The translations under genes were made by a program, and so were the position numbers. From positions 43,041-48,526 of the forward strand of contig NVVO01000021.1 of NCBI GenBank assembly GCA_002733385.1: a stretch of 5,486 nucleotides of DNA. Direction: 5' to 3'. Shown here in pieces: positions 1 to 5,486 of this stretch. Positions within the stretch are counted from its first letter, which is position 1. Each line of letters starts with the position of its first letter. This DNA comes from Robiginitomaculum sp. (GTDB lineage: Bacteria > Pseudomonadota > Alphaproteobacteria > Caulobacterales > Maricaulaceae). Below the pieces are notes generated by a model. That model saw only the letters and a program-made list of their open reading frames with translations. It ran no database searches and was not told the DNA's origin.

Positions 1-1841
1 TCAGGGATTAAAGCGGTGAGGGCTTTTGTGATGCCGTTGCGGTCGCGTTTTTTGGCACTGGCCAGCAAAGCTTCAACGTGTTTTTCTAGGCCTTTGGGGT
101 CGGCGAGCTGGTCGGTAAATCTATCAATACCTTTGACATAAGTCGTCACCAGCATTTCGTCCTCGCCGGTTAGAATCTCCGTCATTTTTTCCCCAGGCCG
201 TAGCCCGGTATATTTAATCTCGATGTCTGCGCCCGGCACAAGGCCGCGAAGGCGGATCAATTGCTTGGCCAAATGGGTGATATTGACCGGTTCGCCCATG
301 TCGAGCACATAAATGGCCGACGCTTCTTTGCGTTGACCGCCGTTCAGGGCGGCGGCTTGCAAAACCAGGCCCGCCGCTTCTTCCTTGGTCATGAAATAGC
401 GGGTGACGTTTTTGTCGGTGACGGTCACAGGCCCGCCGTCCTCGATTTGTTTTTCGAACAAAGGTATGACCGAGCCGTTTGAGGCCAGAACATTGCCAAA
501 GCGAACCGCAGAGGAAGAAATATCGGCCGCGTTCATAGTGCTTGCCAAAGTCATCATTTCGGCAATGCGTTTGCTTGCCCCCATGATATTGCTGGGGTTA
601 ACGGCCTTGTCGGTGGAGATTAAGGTAAAGCTCTCCGCGCCGTGTTTCACGGCCAGATCAATAATAATTTTGGTGCCGCCGACATTGGTCATAACGGTGG
701 CGATCGGGTTGGCCTCCATCAAGGGCACATGTTTCAAGGCGGCGGCGTGCAGAATAATATCAGGTTTTTCGGTGGAAAATATTTCTTCCATATGGGCCCG
801 GTCACGCACATCCCCCAGATAGGCGCGAAAGGATATATTGCCAGCAATATCAAGGGTTTGGTCAATTTCGTATAAGTTCATTTCAGAAAAATCCACCAGG
901 ATAATGTGTTTTGGCCCGTGGTCTGCAATTTGGCGTACCAGTTCCGAACCAATGGTACCGCCTGCGCCTGTAATCAGCACGGTTTTGTCTTCGATCAAAC
1001 GCTTGACCGGCGACATATCAAGCGTTGTGGCTTGGCGTCCAATCAAGTCCGCCGCTTCGAAAGGGCTGAGGCTATCTGCCCGGCTCGTGCTCAACCGTTC
1101 CAGCCTTGTCCCCAAGGCAGACGCCAGTTTTACCAGCTTGGCGGCACGTTTGCGGTCTGTGTGTTTGTCCACCAATATAAGCACGGGCTTGGCCCCGTGG
1201 AGCCTTTCAATGTTTTCGACGACGCCCGGAATATCGGATAGATTTCCGATCACCGGCACGCCGCGAATTGACCGGCCTTTATGGCTGCCCTCGGTTTCAA
1301 TAAGTCCGCGTATATTGTGTGACCTCTGGTTTTTTTGTCCTTCGTCGCGCATGTAATTATGCAAAGTCTGGGAACGGCCAATAAGGACGGCGGGGGTGTT
1401 ATTTCGTTGCACCCGGCGAAACAGCGCTTTGATATCGCCGTTATGGTAAAACATAACCAAAGCCCGGCTAGCCACCAACATAAAGAAGAAAAACCCGGCG
1501 TTTATGATAGGAACAGAGCGCGGTAAATGTTCGGCCCGGTCGAAGAATAAAAACAACACCAAGGGTGTGATAATGCTGGCCCAAATCACGCTACGCAACA
1601 ATGTGCGTACATCGTCAAATGACATAAACCGCCAGACGGCCCGGTTAGCCCGGGTGAAAATCCAAACGCCGAGTACAGATCCGGCAAAAATAATCGTCGT
1701 GCGAATATCTATTTGTTCGGGGGCTAGTTTGCCCTCATATAAAAACCGCAGGCGCATGACCCCGTACATACAGGCAGCACCCAGCAGGACATCATACAAT
1801 GTCACAAACAATTTGGTGTTCCAAAAGGATCGTTTACTCAT
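1..1841 (-). CDS. CapD/WbpM/PglF-like membrane-bound UDP-sugar 4,6-dehydratase (polysaccharide biosynthesis protein), 3' end cut by window
   Basis: Likely an NAD(P)-dependent nucleotide-sugar dehydratase that turns a UDP-HexNAc into its 4-keto-6-deoxy form for surface polysaccharide or glycan synthesis, at the inner membrane. Seen: 613 complete residues with no stop before the left edge. Four hydrophobic segments (about 11-29, 48-64, 85-100, 113-132) are followed by a first Rossmann-like domain (about 145-245). The extended SDR catalytic domain starts at TGAGGTIG (291-298). It continues with AAALKHVPLMEANP (366-379), STDKAVNP (409-416), M420 and K424 of MxxxK, VRFGNVLASNGSV (446-458), RYFMT (481-485) and GLRPGEKMTEIL (546-557). 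Met in place of the usual SDR Tyr is typical of this family. Full-length members run about 620-650 residues, so only a short C-terminal tail is missing. The ATG overlaps the heparinase stop as ATGA; an in-frame TAG four codons upstream excludes a longer protein. No good Shine-Dalgarno is visible, consistent with translational coupling. The exact sugar substrate cannot be read from sequence. Confidence 0.93.
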   Translation of the reverse strand, partial: MSKRSFWNTKLFVTLYDVLLGAACMYGVMRLRFLYEGKLAPEQIDIRTTIIFAGSVLGVWIFTRANRAVWRFMSFDDVRTLLRSVIWASIITPLVLFLFFDRAEHLPRSVPIINAGFFFFMLVASRALVMFYHNGDIKALFRRVQRNNTPAVLIGRSQTLHNYMRDEGQKNQRSHNIRGLIETEGSHKGRSIRGVPVIGNLSDIPGVVENIERLHGAKPVLILVDKHTDRKRAAKLVKLASALGTRLERLSTSRADSLSPFEAADLIGRQATTLDMSPVKRLIEDKTVLITGAGGTIGSELVRQIADHGPKHIILVDFSEMNLYEIDQTLDIAGNISFRAYLGDVRDRAHMEEIFSTEKPDIILHAAALKHVPLMEANPIATVMTNVGGTKIIIDLAVKHGAESFTLISTDKAVNPSNIMGASKRIAEMMTLASTMNAADISSSAVRFGNVLASNGSVIPLFEKQIEDGGPVTVTDKNVTRYFMTKEEAAGLVLQAAALNGGQRKEASAIYVLDMGEPVNITHLAKQLIRLRGLVPGADIEIKYTGLRPGEKMTEILTGEDEMLVTTYVKGIDRFTDQLADPKGLEKHVEALLASAKKRDRNGITKALTALIP

Positions 1842-3640
1842 GATTGTTTGGGTCTAGCACGTGTTGATGCACTGTCCATGCGTTTAAGCGTCCAGCGCAC
1901 TCTATTTGATTTGGTTTGTCCGTCGCTGTCTCCATAGGCTTGGCCGTAAATCACCAATTGCTCGCTAGGGCGCGGCTTACAACCATCTGCCAGATATATC
2001 GATTTTTCCAATTTAAGCGGCCCCCCGTCTTCTCTAGTGTCGGCCCTAAACCGCCAGCCGCCGCCGTCTTGTAAAATCAACAATGCACTGTGACCATTTT
2101 GTGACAATGTGACCTTTACATCCGGGTGCAAATGAAAACGCAAGGCAAATGCGATTTGGTCCCTGCGTAAGGGTTCGCGGCCCAAAGGCAAAAACAATTG
2201 ATCTTCGCCGCGTATATCAGTCCCCGTCATATCCATATATAGCCGTCTACGGTGACACAATCCATAGGTTTTTAAATAGCCATTATGGCTGGCCTCCAGC
2301 CAAGTTCCGCTTTCTTGGTTATTGCGCGAACATTGTACACCGCCCGCATCTTGTGCAATTGCCGTACCAAGCAAATTAGCTTTAATGCCGGGCGCCAACA
2401 GCTTGCCAGTGTCGTGATTGTCTAAAACCAGCGTAGAGTGCGCGACCGTAGAGCGCATGGATTGTCGCCAGTGTTGGGGTTGGTTGCGGTTCCAGCCGCA
2501 ATTGACAATCATTGGCCCGCAAGCCGTTGACATTTCAATAGCCAAAGGGGCCAGATGGGCTTCCAGATCATAGGGCCTGGCGGGGGCATCGCCCACATCA
2601 ATCATAACAACAGTATCATTGCGGGTCAGGCGGTGAAACTTCGTATGGGGCGCATAGCCAAAAGCTTTCGCCTCTATATTCGCAAATTTAAGCAGGGCTT
2701 TGGTCCGGCGCGGATCGCCGGTGCCTGCACCGTTAAACCCAAACCCTTTGCCGTCGGGCGCAGTGAAAAACATGACCATGGGGGCCAGACGGTCAATGGC
2801 TCTACGGATTTCTTTTGAACCGGTTATGCCACGCGCATCGAGTGCAGCTTCGGTGCGGATCAAGATACAAAGCGCAGCGCGCACATGTGCTGGTGAACGG
2901 CCAATATGGCCGCCGTCGGCAAAAATTTGTTTGTCAATCTCGTCGTCCAATACATCCAGACCGTGGTTCAGTAAAACCTCCTGCTTACCTTCAAGGCAAG
3001 CGCCGCCGATGACCAGACAAGCGGCGGCTTTTAAGCGGCTTAACCCATCCGGAGTGCGGCCATAGGTCTTGCGCAACCATTTAAGCTGGCGAACCAAGGA
3101 TGTGCGCCGAGCGGTCGCGCGCTCTAGGTCGTCGTCGTCCAACAAGGCCTGCCAATTATTCAGCCAGGCAAATATACGGCTCGTTAGAATATCGCCGCGC
3201 CAAGCATAGGGGTTCCATTTGCCATAAATATCAATCCAGCGGTCAACCAAATGGCGGGATTTTTCGCCTGCCCGCTTGCACAGCGCGGGGTTTTTTCTGG
3301 CCAGTGATTTAGACAAGGCCACAGACGTCAAATCGTCCAGCCAGTCAAAGCTGTGCAATCTTCTGGCATAAATTTTTGACGGCGCGGGAATTGACCAAGG
3401 GTCTCCCTGGGTGCCAACATCAAGGCTTTGGCTGCCAAATTCCATGCGCCCGTCAAGCAATTGCAAGCCCCGGTCAACATCACCCAGATTTAAAGATGCG
3501 GGCAGACTGGCAAATTCGGATGTTTGGAGTTTGCTTAACTTTACGGCGCGTAACGGTGCGCCGAATTCGACCGTAAGACGCCGCCAGGATTTCCGCAAGC
3601 CTGCAAGGGCAAGTTCACCTGTGCCAATTCGCCTTACCAT
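1838..3640 (-). CDS. heparinase II/III family protein (alphaproteobacterial rsmB-linked subfamily)
   Basis: A 600-residue protein of the heparinase II/III family, whose characterised members are polysaccharide lyases with an alpha-helical toroid followed by a beta-sandwich. Seen: a basic N-terminus without a hydrophobic signal segment; a helical region with WNPYAWRGD (142-150) and ADGGHIGRSP (241-250); then the C-terminal heparinase-like domain from about 340. That domain contains EAHLAPLAIEMS (360-371), RSTVAHSTLVLD (396-407, with H401 a candidate catalytic or metal-site His), ASHNGY (450-455), FHLHPDVK (502-509), GWRFR (528-532) and VRWTLKR (581-587). The ATG at 3640 has GAGG 7 nt upstream and an in-frame TGA two codons before it, so the start is secure. 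It is the first gene of a pair with the downstream CapD-like gene, overlapping by 4 bp. Substrate and true enzymatic activity are unknown. The subfamily is usually linked to rsmB, and here the two are separated by a lipoprotein gene and a terminator. Confidence 0.9.
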   Translation of the reverse strand: MVRRIGTGELALAGLRKSWRRLTVEFGAPLRAVKLSKLQTSEFASLPASLNLGDVDRGLQLLDGRMEFGSQSLDVGTQGDPWSIPAPSKIYARRLHSFDWLDDLTSVALSKSLARKNPALCKRAGEKSRHLVDRWIDIYGKWNPYAWRGDILTSRIFAWLNNWQALLDDDDLERATARRTSLVRQLKWLRKTYGRTPDGLSRLKAAACLVIGGACLEGKQEVLLNHGLDVLDDEIDKQIFADGGHIGRSPAHVRAALCILIRTEAALDARGITGSKEIRRAIDRLAPMVMFFTAPDGKGFGFNGAGTGDPRRTKALLKFANIEAKAFGYAPHTKFHRLTRNDTVVMIDVGDAPARPYDLEAHLAPLAIEMSTACGPMIVNCGWNRNQPQHWRQSMRSTVAHSTLVLDNHDTGKLLAPGIKANLLGTAIAQDAGGVQCSRNNQESGTWLEASHNGYLKTYGLCHRRRLYMDMTGTDIRGEDQLFLPLGREPLRRDQIAFALRFHLHPDVKVTLSQNGHSALLILQDGGGWRFRADTREDGGPLKLEKSIYLADGCKPRPSEQLVIYGQAYGDSDGQTKSNRVRWTLKRMDSASTRARPKQS

Positions 3641-3724
3641 GTGTCAACCTCGCTAAACTGCCCGTCCATATCAGCCCTTAAACTTACGTGCAAGCACCAT
3701 AACCATAGAGCGGAAATTTCATGC
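3641..3724 (-). promoter_or_regulatory. 84-bp spacer expected to hold the promoter of the heparinase-capD operon
   Basis: This is the only non-coding DNA between the terminator's U-tract and the heparinase start, so a promoter for the two-gene operon is expected here unless the terminator leaks. Reading the minus strand, the best -35/-10-like pair I can find is TTGCAC, 17 nt, TATGGA, which matches the sigma-70 consensus at only three of six positions in each box. It is therefore a weak candidate. No operator-like palindrome stands out. Confidence 0.35.
3648..3651 (-). promoter_or_regulatory. ribosome binding site of the heparinase gene
   Basis: GAGG on the minus strand lies 7 nt before the ATG at 3640. 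Together with the in-frame TGA two codons upstream of that ATG, it fixes the start of the heparinase protein. Confidence 0.7.
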
Positions 3725-3755
3725 AAAAAACCCCGCCTTGAATAACAAGGCGGGG
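3725..3755 (-). terminator. intrinsic (Rho-independent) terminator after the lipoprotein gene
   Basis: A perfect 10-bp inverted repeat (CCCCGCCTTG / CAAGGCGGGG, at 3731-3740 and 3746-3755) encloses a 5-nt loop. On the minus strand the stem is followed at once by six T residues (3730-3725). The other strand lacks a U-tract, so it works only for leftward transcription. It begins 26 nt after the lipoprotein stop codon and separates that gene from the heparinase-capD pair. Confidence 0.95.
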
Positions 3756-3781
3756 CATATTCTCATCAAAATCGCGGGTGA

Positions 3782-4426
3782 TTATTTGCGAATAGGTAAG
3801 TAGACAGGTGCCTGATGATGACCCGCCGGCTGATAACCAGTATTGGTATGTGGGGCTGGCGGATGGACGATTATAGGTGCAGACACCATACAGGTTGCGT
3901 CATGGGTGCGAATCGTACCGGAAGTACACTGCACCGCACCGCTGGTTGTCGTTGTTGTATGGGTCGCCCCATGTGTAATACCGGTATAACTCGTGCCGCC
4001 GCCTGATATCAAACATGTACCGTCGCCAGCCGGGGTCGTGCCTGTTGGGCAATTGATCGGGCCAGCATGTATGGTTGTTGACGGGATATGTGGTTGCGGG
4101 ATATGTGTCTGAATGGGTTGGCTATAGATCGGTGCTGGTGCGACACAGCCAAAATTGCCTGTCTGTGAACAATCAGTGTAGATAACACCTGGGCTCACAG
4201 CTTGGCCGCCAATAATGGTATTTGTGGCACCGTAAATTGTATCCACATGGGGTGCGACCACTGCACCACAAGCGCCGGCAACACAACCACTGCCTCCGCT
4301 TTCATAATCATAAATATTGCCGTAGCGGCTTCCAGCCGATCCACTGGACGCACAGGCCCCCAATGTTAACGCTACCACACCTGCGCCAACTATCATGCTG
4401 GACTTAAAATTATTTCTGCCGCTCAT
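3782..4426 (-). CDS. small Cys/His-rich lipoprotein of unknown function
   Basis: I do not recognise this protein. It has 214 residues. It begins with a lipoprotein signal peptide: basic N-terminus (R4, K8), hydrophobic stretch 11-23, lipobox LGAC with the lipidated cysteine at C25. Position +2 is Ala, so the usual sorting rule predicts the outer membrane. The mature part is low in complexity and rich in Gly, Thr, Pro and His, with 11 His and eight further Cys in four close pairs: 48/53, 86/94, 126/138 and 167/179. The last two pairs form a repeated unit C-x2-GT-x4-D-x-TC-[LM]-[IV]-S at 126-141 and 167-182, 41 residues apart. No catalytic domain is visible. The ATG chosen has an excellent Shine-Dalgarno (GGGAGG, 5 nt spacing) and places the signal peptide correctly; an ATG 20 codons upstream is possible but worse. 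It lies between rsmB and a strong terminator and probably has its own promoter. Disulfide-stabilised envelope protein or metal binding are guesses. Confidence 0.85.
   Translation of the reverse strand: MSGRNNFKSSMIVGAGVVALTLGACASSGSAGSRYGNIYDYESGGSGCVAGACGAVVAPHVDTIYGATNTIIGGQAVSPGVIYTDCSQTGNFGCVAPAPIYSQPIQTHIPQPHIPSTTIHAGPINCPTGTTPAGDGTCLISGGGTSYTGITHGATHTTTTTSGAVQCTSGTIRTHDATCMVSAPIIVHPPAPHTNTGYQPAGHHQAPVYLPIRK
3881..3928 (-). repeat. second copy of the Cys-pair unit in the lipoprotein
   Basis: It encodes residues 167-182 (CTSGTIRTHDATCMVS). Compared with the first copy, the two Cys, GT, D, TC and the final S are kept at identical spacing, while the DNA has diverged. This suggests an old internal duplication or a selected fold. 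Confidence 0.65.
4004..4051 (-). repeat. first copy of the Cys-pair unit in the lipoprotein
   Basis: It encodes residues 126-141 (CPTGTTPAGDGTCLIS) and lies 123 bp from the second copy. The 13-residue Cys-to-Cys span is the same in both copies. Confidence 0.65.
4083..4107 (-). repeat. short tandem duplication in the lipoprotein gene
   Basis: The 10-mer GGGATATGTG (plus-strand reading) occurs at 4083-4092 and again at 4098-4107, a 15-bp period. It encodes the doubled HIP in HIPQPHIPS (residues 108-116). The period is a whole number of codons, so the duplication keeps the frame. Confidence 0.6.
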
Positions 4427-4431
4427 CAGAG

Positions 4432-4437
4432 CCTCCC
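4432..4437 (-). promoter_or_regulatory. ribosome binding site of the lipoprotein gene
   Basis: GGGAGG on the minus strand lies 5 nt before the ATG at 4426. This near-ideal Shine-Dalgarno decides the start in favour of the 214-residue form over the ATG 20 codons upstream. Confidence 0.85.
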
Positions 4438-4467
4438 GTTTTGATACACTCACATCAATTTGCGCTT

Positions 4468-4495
4468 TATTTAAGCACCCTTGCAATATTTAAGC
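4468..4495. repeat. 9-bp direct repeat TATTTAAGC, 19-bp period
   Basis: Two exact copies (plus-strand reading) lie at 4468-4476 and 4487-4495, upstream of the lipoprotein gene. The near-two-helical-turn spacing could suit a regulator binding on one face of the DNA. In an AT-rich spacer, chance is also plausible. Confidence 0.4.
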
Positions 4496-4556
4496 CAAAA
4501 CTCTTAAGAAATGGTCTAAACATCTGCATATTTGAACCAATATCGTTTTATTTAGC

Positions 4557-5486
4557 TTAACAGCGCGTGAATGCTGCGATAAAAAATCCGTCCATACCAC
4601 CTTTTTCGTGTATAAAGTGTGGCAAAATCCTCAATGCCCCATTTTTGCTCGTTTCGGTTATTGCGCTTATTGCTCTTATGGGTTTCACTGAATTTGTCTC
4701 TAACAATGAATTATGGCGAAAATCTGTTCGCTTTTGTAGAAATTTTTCAATCTGCGCCTCGCCTTCGCGGGGTTGCAGTGAGCAAGTACAATATATAAGC
4801 GTGCCGCCAGGCCTGACATGGCGGGCGGCAGCGGTCAGAAGTTTTTCTTGCAGACGGGCCAGGCTGTCGACATTTTGCGCGGTTTTGGTCTGCAATACAT
4901 CTGGCCTGCGCCGAAAAGTTCCCGTTGCCGTACAAGGGGCATCCAAAATAACACAGTCGAATCCCTTATTGACAAACCCCTGATTAACACGATCAGGGTC
5001 TGCTTCGTCTGGTTGGCGCCATTTAATCCCGTCGCCCACCACAATATTGGCGGTTAGGCCTGTCCTGTCCAAATTTTCCTGCAACCGCTCTAGCCGCTCG
5101 GGGTTTTTGTCCAGGGCCGTTACATCTGCGCCAGCCGCCGCCAATTGCAGAGTTTTTCCGCCCGGTGCCGCGCACATGTCCAGAACAGATTTGCCTTTGA
5201 GATCGCCAACAAGATCGCTCAATATCCGAACGGGCAGGGCGGCGGAAATATCCTGTACCCACCAATTTCCGTCATCGTAACCCGCCAAAGCCTGCACATC
5301 CCCGGCCTTGTCCATTCGCACCGTCCCCCCGGGCAAAACTAAACCGTCTGGCAAAACCATGACGTTTTGTCCGGGAACCCCCGGTTTTGTAGTTATATCA
5401 AGGGGCGGGTCTTGCACTAACATATCCGCCATAGCGCTCAAGGCCGCGTCCCCATATGCCCCTTGCCACGATGTGCGCAACCAGTC
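4557..5486 (-). CDS. rsmB: RsmB, 16S rRNA (cytosine(967)-C(5))-methyltransferase, C-terminal part (5' end outside window)
   Basis: RsmB (Sun/Fmu) transfers a methyl group from SAM to C5 of a cytosine in 16S rRNA (C967 in E. coli numbering), in the cytoplasm. Seen: 309 residues, open at the right edge. Numbering from the first visible residue, the SAM-binding motif is LDMCAAPGGKT (102-112), followed by LDKN (125-128) with its acidic ribose-binding residue and VGD (150-152). Motif IV is DAPCTATGT (182-190), with the product-release Cys C185. RRPD (193-196) follows, then motif VI YCTCS (232-236) with C235, the expected catalytic nucleophile. The protein ends with GMDGFFIA plus five residues, as is normal for the family. 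The reading frame continues upstream as Asp-Trp before the TTG at 5480, matching the family's DWL-R linker, so that TTG is not a start. The missing part should be the NusB-like RNA-binding domain and linker (full length about 420-450). Both catalytic cysteines are intact, so the gene looks functional. Confidence 0.95.
   Translation of the reverse strand, partial: DWLRTSWQGAYGDAALSAMADMLVQDPPLDITTKPGVPGQNVMVLPDGLVLPGGTVRMDKAGDVQALAGYDDGNWWVQDISAALPVRILSDLVGDLKGKSVLDMCAAPGGKTLQLAAAGADVTALDKNPERLERLQENLDRTGLTANIVVGDGIKWRQPDEADPDRVNQGFVNKGFDCVILDAPCTATGTFRRRPDVLQTKTAQNVDSLARLQEKLLTAAARHVRPGGTLIYCTCSLQPREGEAQIEKFLQKRTDFRHNSLLETNSVKPIRAISAITETSKNGALRILPHFIHEKGGMDGFFIAAFTRC

Larger units (their letters stand above)
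4427..4556 (-). promoter_or_regulatory. AT-rich rsmB-lipoprotein spacer, probable promoter region of the lipoprotein gene
   Basis: This 130-bp AT-rich spacer holds no convincing gene and no clear terminator for rsmB; the best inverted repeat is TTAAG/CTTAA with an 8-nt loop, too weak to call. On the minus strand, loose sigma-70-like boxes occur, for example TTGCAA followed 17 nt later by GCAAAT, but none is good enough to name as the promoter. A 9-bp direct repeat is listed separately. Confidence 0.4.

Noticed and set aside
403..1356. Long plus-strand open frames (about 139 and 172 codons) opposite the capD-like gene
   Set aside because: They lie wholly antisense to a continuous, motif-rich coding frame and encode no recognisable protein; they are by-products of its codon use.
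3673..3708. 11-codon leader-like frame (MVMVLARKFKG) upstream of the heparinase gene
   Set aside because: It has no Shine-Dalgarno, no run of regulatory codons and no attenuator hairpin after it.
4427..4486. 20-codon N-terminal extension of the lipoprotein from the ATG at 4486
   Set aside because: It would bury the signal peptide behind a polar stretch, and the internal ATG at 4426 has a near-perfect Shine-Dalgarno.
4470..4560. Possible CtrA sites (TTAA-N7-TTAA) in the AT-rich spacer
   Set aside because: TTAA half-sites occur, but at spacings of 10 and 15 nt, not 7.
4567..4983. Plus-strand open frame of 138 codons opposite rsmB
   Set aside because: It is antisense to the conserved methyltransferase motifs and has no family features of its own; the short hydrophobic run at its start is a reading-frame shadow.
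5478..5480. TTG at 5480 as the start of rsmB
   Set aside because: The frame stays open to the window edge, the residues before it (Asp-Trp) fit the family linker, and the NusB-like domain would be missing.

Overview
All convincing genes in this window lie on the minus strand, so the biological order runs from the right edge to the left: rsmB (5' part outside the window), a small lipoprotein gene, an intrinsic terminator, a heparinase II/III family gene, and a CapD/WbpM-type membrane sugar-nucleotide dehydratase gene whose last few codons fall off the left edge. No tRNA, rRNA, CRISPR array, insertion sequence or phage gene was seen.

The window suggests a Gram-negative alphaproteobacterium. 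The strongest argument is the pairing of rsmB with this heparinase II/III subfamily, an arrangement I associate with many alphaproteobacteria, where I recall purH coming next. The heparinase carries that subfamily's motifs (DGGHxxRSP, RSTxAHSTLVLD, FHLHP, GWRFR). The lipoprotein has a lipobox and a non-Asp residue at +2, consistent with an outer membrane. Base composition looks moderate, without strong GC bias (estimated by eye). I cannot name a genus.

Layout, right to left. (1) 5486-4557: the C-terminal methyltransferase domain of RsmB, which makes 5-methylcytosine in 16S rRNA. (2) 4556-4427: a 130-bp AT-rich spacer with a 9-bp direct repeat and the lipoprotein's promoter region. (3) 4426-3782: a 214-residue Cys/His/Thr/Pro-rich lipoprotein that I do not recognise. 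(4) 3755-3725: a strong intrinsic terminator. (5) 3724-3641: an 84-bp spacer that should hold the promoter of the next transcription unit. (6) 3640-1838: a 600-residue heparinase II/III family protein. (7) 1841-1: the CapD-like protein, overlapping the heparinase gene by 4 bp (ATGA), with 613 complete residues visible.

The last two genes form a translationally coupled pair. One enzyme should convert a UDP-HexNAc to a 4-keto-6-deoxy sugar nucleotide at the membrane. The other belongs to a family that cleaves or binds acidic polysaccharides. Together they point to synthesis or remodelling of a surface glycan containing a 6-deoxy amino sugar; that shared role is an inference. The lipoprotein is the least explained gene here. 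No clear new multi-gene system is evident; the points worth a second look are the lipoprotein and the coupled heparinase-CapD pair.
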